DNA of 10,463 nt, taken from assembly GCA_002346525.1 (NCBI GenBank), contig DDZY01000219.1, forward strand, positions 1-10,463. Direction: 5' to 3'. The translations under genes were made by a program, and so were the position numbers. Positions 7,104 through 10,463 of this stretch are shown one piece after another. The notes below the pieces were generated by a model that made no database searches, was not told the DNA's origin, and worked only from the letters and a program-made list of their open reading frames with translations. Positions within the stretch are counted from its first letter, which is position 1. Each line of letters begins with the position of its first letter. The DNA comes from Proteobacteria bacterium UBA2996. Lineage in GTDB: Bacteria > Pseudomonadota > Gammaproteobacteria > Arenicellales > UBA868.

Positions 7104-7622
7104 TTACCCTTTCAGTAAGGCATTTTCAGGGTCGTGGACCGACGTCGACAGAACTTGGGCCTCCCGTTTTTGCCCCAAAAGGCCAACCTCCAGCTCTCCG
7201 GCACCCATCCGGTCGCTGTCGACGTAGGCGAAGGCCAAGCATTTGCCGGTCGTGTGCCCGTAGGCACCCGATGTGGTCAGGCCGACAACCTTGCCATCTG
7301 CAAAGATCGGCTCGCTGCCTAGACAATCCGCATCTGAGGCATCGACCTAAAGATAGGCGATCTGGCGGCTTGGCGTCTCGTCTCTGCAGGCCAGAAGTGC
7401 CTCACGGCCTAGAAACTCGTCCTTATGGAAATGGACAAACCGGGACAGGCCCAGCGAACCGGCGAAGTTCGTGGTGTTGCCTGCCGCATGCCAAGTCGAA
7501 CCCGAGGTGAGTTCCCCCTTTTCCACCAGCATCACATCGCTCCAACCCTCACGGGCCAGATGATAGGTCAGGCTGACGCCGTAAACGCCGCCGCCAATGA
7601 TAAGTACTCGCGTGTGTTTCAT
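7104..7622 (-). pseudogene. Decayed paralogue of the FAD/GcvT demethylase (internal deletion plus amber stop)
   Basis: The first ~62 codons are a normal FAD-binding N-terminus: LIIGGGVYGVSLTYHL (7-22) and the flavinylation motif LTSGSTWHAAG, followed by NTTNFAGSLGLSRF. The reading then jumps, still in frame, straight to the end of a GcvT domain: FHKDEFLGREALLACRDE, RQIAYL. After a TAG (7347-7349, probably from CAG) the same frame continues as VDASDADCLGSEPIF, VVGLTTSGAYGHTTGKCLAF and ends DPENALLKG at TAA 7104-7106. About 620-640 central residues are missing compared with the intact paralogue. The start overlaps the stop of the HAD gene (ATGA at 7619-7622) and the end lies 9 bp before the next gene, so it occupies the middle position of an operon. 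Without its substrate domain it cannot be a demethylase. The 91-residue product up to the TAG could still be made, but it has only part of the FAD fold. Confidence 0.9.
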
Positions 7623-8443
7623 GGTCGTACCCTTAACAAATTTGCCAACTCCCCTGTGTGCTCCACGACCAGGCTTGGCGAAACGGTACTGTCTTTAAGA
7701 TCTTCCCTGGATGTTTCTCCAGACAATACCAATATGCCTGTCAGGCCATTATCCTGAGCCATTTTCATATCGGTGGACAGCAGATCCCCGATTACAGCAG
7801 TCTGGGCGGCAGTCGTTGCAAGACGAGAGAGTGCGGCATCGACCATCCTGCTATTTGGTTTGCCAATGATCAGGGGGCGTTGCCCCGTGGCGGGCGCAAG
7901 CAATTCGATCATCGATCCGCAATCCGGGACATTGCCGTTTTCCTTGGGACATATCTGGTCTGGATGGGTTGCAATATATGGAACACCGTCCTGAATGAGT
8001 TCGGCTGCCTTACGAATTCGGGCGTATGTGATTGACATGTCAAATCCAAGCACAACGGCATCGGGTTTACCATCCTCGTGTTCGGCCCCATCGCCGTTCA
8101 CTACAGTTAAACCGCCTTCCTCAAATTCCTTGCGCAAACCTGGCGTACCTACAAGATAGATGCGCCGATAAGGTGTTGCGGTAATGAGGTAGTGAATCGT
8201 TGCCCAACCAGCAGTTAGAACCTCGTTGTCTTCAGCAGGAATACCAAGGCGACGTAGTTTGGATGCATATTCAGTGGTGCTCTCGGCCGAATTATTAGTA
8301 AGAAATAGTCGCCGGATACCCGCATTTTCTAGAGTCTTTAGAAATCTCATCGTCCAGGGGAACAGCTGCTCACCGATATAGATTGTTCCATCCATATCGA
8401 TAATGACGCCGCGCAAGTGGTCCAAATTTTCTACTGGTTTCAT
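7619..8443 (-). CDS. HAD-superfamily class IIA phosphatase (NagD / phosphoglycolate phosphatase-like)
   Basis: A complete 274-residue protein with the four HAD motifs: I, IIDMDGTIY (14-22), with nucleophile Asp16 and acid/base Asp18; II, LTNNS (48-52); III, Lys195 in IIGKPN; IV, IGDLLSTDMKMA (218-229), with Asp220 and Asp225 for Mg2+. The large cap between motifs II and III and the GKPN and TD motifs place it in subclass IIA, whose members (NagD, PgpA-like, AraL) dephosphorylate small metabolites such as nucleotides, glycolate or sugar phosphates in the cytoplasm. It is the first gene of a minus-strand operon and overlaps the following demethylase pseudogene by ATGA, which implies translational coupling. 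No strong ribosome binding site precedes ATG 8441-8443. The substrate is unknown; a role linked to N-methyl compound catabolism is suggested only by position. Confidence 0.9.
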   Translation of the reverse strand: MKPVENLDHLRGVIIDMDGTIYIGEQLFPWTMRFLKTLENAGIRRLFLTNNSAESTTEYASKLRRLGIPAEDNEVLTAGWATIHYLITATPYRRIYLVGTPGLRKEFEEGGLTVVNGDGAEHEDGKPDAVVLGFDMSITYARIRKAAELIQDGVPYIATHPDQICPKENGNVPDCGSMIELLAPATGQRPLIIGKPNSRMVDAALSRLATTAAQTAVIGDLLSTDMKMAQDNGLTGILVLSGETSREDLKDSTVSPSLVVEHTGELANLLRVRP

Positions 8444-8637
8444 GAGTACTATTGGTTGATTGGATGGAGAAAACGTTGCCTCAAATTCCTAATGCCATTT
8501 GCGACCTGTCCGATGACAATCTGAAATCTCATGCGTTGCATCCTCGACATACGGCTTAATACTTGGATTTTGACGTCTGAGTTAAGCCAGATGTTTCGAG
8601 GGAGCAAACGTCTAGTGAAGCAGAAAGATTTGGCTCC

Positions 8638-8650
8638 TACCAACTTGGTA
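8638..8650. promoter_or_regulatory. Perfect palindrome TACCAA-C-TTGGTA, possible operator
   Basis: Two 6-base arms around a single C form a perfect palindrome, and a third similar half-site AACCAA lies at 8668-8673, so that TTGGT (8645-8649) and ACCAA (8669-8673) also make a wider dyad. It lies about 195 bases upstream of the HAD operon start and about 335 upstream of the solute-binding protein gene, a reasonable place for a regulator of either. The binding protein is unknown, and a chance palindrome is possible. Confidence 0.3.
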
Positions 8651-8857
8651 AATATTGCAACATCTGTAACCAAATTAGACGTTAAATTACATGGACTTAA
8701 TTCCACTTTAGATTCCCTGCTTCTTCCGCGCTATCTTTGTTCTAAGAGTTAACAATCGCAAAAAAGATTTGCAAACCAAGCATTATATGTGGTAAGTACA
8801 ACATACTCTACAACAACAATACCTTGATTGTTTTTTTTGCGGATGTACCACGAAGAG

Positions 8858-8883
8858 CGTTTTGGCCCGAGGAGGCCAGAACG
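8858..8883 (+). promoter_or_regulatory. Strong hairpin in the leader of the solute-binding protein gene
   Basis: CGTTTTGGCC (8858-8867) pairs with GGCCAGAACG (8874-8883) over 10 base pairs with one G-T wobble, around a 6-base loop CGAGGA. No T-run follows on either strand, so it is not an intrinsic terminator. The loop and 3' arm contain GAGGAGG (8869-8875), a Shine-Dalgarno sequence identical to the one before the solute-binding protein gene, and an ATG follows at 8885. It may therefore hide a ribosome binding site or act as a leader RNA structure. Confidence 0.4.
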
Positions 8884-8884
8884 A

Positions 8885-8923
8885 ATGCGCCGGATTTCTA
8901 ATCAGGTTGGAGATCTTGCTTAA
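8885..8923 (+). CDS. Possible 12-residue leader peptide (upstream ORF)
   Basis: ATG at 8885 begins a 12-codon frame (MRRISNQVGDLA, stop TAA at 8921-8923) placed 9 bases after a perfect GAGGAGG Shine-Dalgarno at 8869-8875. It ends 62 bases before the solute-binding protein start and is in a different frame. The Shine-Dalgarno is partly paired in the hairpin at 8858-8883. The peptide has no run of one amino acid, so classical attenuation by a specific tRNA is not indicated. It may be translated by chance or couple ribosome entry to the hairpin. Confidence 0.25.
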   Translation: MRRISNQVGDLA

Positions 8924-8935
8924 AACAGCGATGCA

Positions 8936-8954
8936 AAGCCAAGAAAATTGGCTT
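8936..8954 (+). promoter_or_regulatory. Second leader hairpin, just before the ribosome binding site
   Basis: AAGCCAA (8936-8942) pairs with TTGGCTT (8948-8954) over 7 base pairs around the loop GAAAA. It is 19 bases upstream of the Shine-Dalgarno of the solute-binding protein gene, so it leaves that site open. No T-run follows. It could protect the 5' end of the message or be part of a larger fold with 8858-8883. Confidence 0.3.
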
Positions 8955-8973
8955 CTTCGCGCTTTAACTTTAT

Positions 8974-8980
8974 GAGGAGG
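8974..8980 (+). promoter_or_regulatory. Ribosome binding site deciding the start of the solute-binding protein
   Basis: GAGGAGG lies 5 bases before ATG 8986, by far the best Shine-Dalgarno of the main genes in the window. It fixes the start that gives the full twin-arginine signal. Confidence 0.8.
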
Positions 8981-8985
8981 TCCAG

Positions 8986-10463
8986 ATGGGACACGAAAAA
9001 TTCAAAAATGGAATATCTCGCCGCCAGTTTAACAAGGGGATGCTTGGCGCTGGAGTTGGTGCTGCCTTAACGGGCGTCTTCCCGGCAATCGCGAGCGCCG
9101 AGACTGTAAAAAAGGGCGGCACAATCCGGATTGCAATAGAAAGTTCAGATCCAAGCGAAAGCATGGACCCCATTAAGTTGACTAGCAACATTGAGGCTGC
9201 GCGCTGTACTCAAATTTACAACAGTCTTGTGCGCATGGGAAACGATCTAAAACCTGAGCCTGCGCTTGCTGAAAGCTGGGAAGCAGACCCAACTGCCACC
9301 TTATGGACGTTTAATATCCGTAAGGACGTAGAATTCCATAATGGCAAGACGCTGACATCCGCCGATGTGATTTACAGCCTCGAACGCCACCTTGGCCCAG
9401 ATACAGAATCACGCATCAAGGCTTTCATGGAGCAGATCACCGAGATATCGGCTGACGGTGACCATGTCGTCAAGATCAAAATCCGCAGTCCAAATTCTGA
9501 ATTCCCGATCACGTTGTCAAGTCCTCGGGCCATGATTATTCCAGAGGGTCACACTGACTTTGAAAACCCAATTGGGACTGGCCCGTTTAAAATGGGCGAA
9601 TTCAAAGCCGGGATCAGTTCGACCTTTGTGCGGCAGGACAACTACTGGAAGGAAGGACTGCCCTATGCTGATGCAGTGGAGACGTTCAGCATTCCAGACC
9701 CAGTGGCGCGGATGAACGCTTTGTTTGCAGGCGAGATTCACTTGGCAATCAGCGTTGATCCCAAGTCGATACCTCTCTTTGAAATGACACCAAGTGTTGA
9801 AGTTATAGCCGCGAAGGGTGGCCAGATGGTTTACAACGCGATGATGTGCGACCGTGGCCCGACGGACAACAAAGATTTCCGGCTTGCGATGAAATATCTT
9901 CAGGATCGTGAGAGAGTACTGAAGGCCGTCTATAAAGGCTTTGGGCAGATCGGGAACGACCATCCGATTGCGCCGTCGGATCCGATGTACTGTGCCGACA
10001 TTCCAATTCGTCCCTATGATCCGGACAAGGCAAAGTTTCACCTGAAAGCTGCTGGAATAGAAAATGCGACTGTCGGTATCTACACGTCAACAACTGCTGG
10101 TCCTGGCAATGTTGAGCAGTCGCTGGTGTTTCAGCAAACTGCGGCTGCAGCAGGACTTACAGTTCAGGTGAACCAGACGCCGCCCGAAGGGTATTGGAGT
10201 CACACGGCAGAAAAGTACCCAATATTTGGATCGCATTGGAATGCCCGCCCGACTGCAGACCTCATGTATGCAACAATTCACATGACATCGTCGCCGGGCA
10301 ATGAGACCAAGTACTTCAATGAGACCATTGACCAACTCATTGCACAAGCTCGGGCAGAGCTGGATGACACCAAACGGAAAGCCATCTGGTGTGATTTGCA
10401 GATGATTGTTCATGAAGACGGTGGTGACTTGGTATCCTGTTTCGTCGACTACCTTCATGGCCG
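8986..10463 (+). CDS. ABC transporter solute-binding protein, family 5 (peptide/opine/nickel type), Tat-exported, 3' end outside the window
   Basis: 492 codons are visible and the frame is open at the right edge; family 5 proteins usually have about 500-550 residues, so most is present. The N-terminus ISRRQFNKGMLGAGVGAALTG fits a twin-arginine signal (S-R-R-x-F-x-K at 11-17), with likely cleavage after Ala38 (ASA-ET), so the protein folds in the cytoplasm before export to the periplasm. The mature part is a typical SBP_bac_5: GGTIRIA near 44, QIYNSLVRMG, PALAESWE, WTFNIRKDVEFHNGK, LTSADVIYSLERH, IGTGPFKMGEF, NYWKEG, DPVARMNALFAGEI. The late segment HWNARPTADLMY and YFNETIDQLIAQARAE is in the place where peptide-type members contact ligand. 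Such proteins capture di- or oligopeptides, opines, metals or related compounds for an ABC importer, whose permeases and ATPases are expected downstream. Beside an N-demethylase operon, an N-methylated ligand is a reasonable inference. It is transcribed divergently from that operon. Confidence 0.93.
   Translation, partial: MGHEKFKNGISRRQFNKGMLGAGVGAALTGVFPAIASAETVKKGGTIRIAIESSDPSESMDPIKLTSNIEAARCTQIYNSLVRMGNDLKPEPALAESWEADPTATLWTFNIRKDVEFHNGKTLTSADVIYSLERHLGPDTESRIKAFMEQITEISADGDHVVKIKIRSPNSEFPITLSSPRAMIIPEGHTDFENPIGTGPFKMGEFKAGISSTFVRQDNYWKEGLPYADAVETFSIPDPVARMNALFAGEIHLAISVDPKSIPLFEMTPSVEVIAAKGGQMVYNAMMCDRGPTDNKDFRLAMKYLQDRERVLKAVYKGFGQIGNDHPIAPSDPMYCADIPIRPYDPDKAKFHLKAAGIENATVGIYTSTTAGPGNVEQSLVFQQTAAAAGLTVQVNQTPPEGYWSHTAEKYPIFGSHWNARPTADLMYATIHMTSSPGNETKYFNETIDQLIAQARAELDDTKRKAIWCDLQMIVHEDGGDLVSCFVDYLHG

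Larger units (their letters stand above)
8444..8985. other. Divergent intergenic region (542 bp), no convincing gene
   Basis: This AT-richer stretch separates the minus-strand HAD operon from the plus-strand solute-binding protein gene and must carry both promoters. I could not pick a convincing -35/-10 pair for either direction. It contains a 13-bp palindrome with an extra half-site, a separated 9-bp inverted repeat (CGCAAAAAA at 8757-8765 and TTTTTTGCG at 8833-8841, possibly just A/T tracts), two hairpins and a short leader ORF. Open frames of 85 codons (minus, 8449-8706) and 73 codons (plus, 8531-8752) overlap each other, have no ribosome binding site and resemble no family I know. Confidence 0.6.

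Noticed and set aside
8449..8706. 85-codon minus-strand frame ending 5 bp before the HAD gene start
   Set aside because: The position is suggestive, but it has no ribosome binding site, no recognisable domain and an irregular composition, and a plus-strand frame overlaps it. Kept as intergenic.
8531..8752. 73-codon plus-strand frame
   Set aside because: No ribosome binding site, no family resemblance, and it overlaps another frame of equal quality. Likely chance.
8858..8883. Intrinsic terminator
   Set aside because: The hairpin is strong, but no T-run follows it on the plus strand, and on the minus strand the following bases are A-rich rather than T-rich.
1..10463. CRISPR array or other regularly spaced repeats, phage genes, rRNA or tRNA genes
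   Set aside because: Reading by eye on both strands showed no regularly spaced repeats, no phage proteins and no RNA gene signatures.

Overview
This window looks like a chromosomal accessory region of an aerobic alphaproteobacterium, most likely a marine Rhodobacterales (roseobacter-type) organism. The basis is gene content only: a MocR-type regulator, a covalent-flavin dimethylglycine/sarcosine dehydrogenase-like enzyme fused to a GcvT domain, a decayed second copy of that enzyme, a Tat-exported family 5 solute-binding protein, and IS6-family transposase remnants. No ribosomal or other phylogenetic marker is present, so the taxonomic call is an inference.

Layout, left to right. (1) 1-416: the C-terminal end of an enolase-superfamily sugar-acid dehydratase-like enzyme, cut by the window edge. 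(2) 505-830: a shrunken IS6-family element, with perfect 18-bp terminal inverted repeats around the last part of a transposase; the flanks 417-504 and 831-899 hold no recognisable gene. (3) 900-2207 (minus): a uroporphyrinogen-decarboxylase-fold protein of the methyltransferase type. (4) 2208-2336: a divergent regulatory region with a promoter and an operator-like dyad. (5) 2337-3815 (plus): a complete MocR-family (GntR/aminotransferase) regulator. (6) 3815 to about 4554: a second, different IS6-family remnant (minus) with a deletion, two single-base losses and an 8-bp tandem duplication. Its end abuts the mocR stop codon. In 4555-4676 I see no gene and no convincing terminator.

(7) 8443 down to 4677 (minus): an apparent operon of a HAD-IIA phosphatase (7619-8443), a pseudogene of a FAD/GcvT demethylase (7104-7622, overlapping the phosphatase by 4 bp) and an intact FAD/GcvT demethylase (4677-7094, starting 9 bp after the pseudogene). 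(8) 8444-8985: a long intergenic region with a 13-bp palindrome, two hairpins and a possible 12-codon leader ORF. (9) 8986-10463 (plus): a family 5 solute-binding protein with a twin-arginine signal, running off the right edge. Transporter permease and ATPase genes are expected just beyond it.

Working model (inference): the solute-binding protein brings in an N-methylated amine, betaine or peptide-like compound; the FAD/GcvT enzyme removes N-methyl groups oxidatively and passes the one-carbon unit to tetrahydrofolate; the URO-D-fold protein, perhaps controlled by the divergent MocR regulator, may move another methyl group. Two IS6 remnants and one decayed paralogue show that the region has been rearranged and is losing genes.
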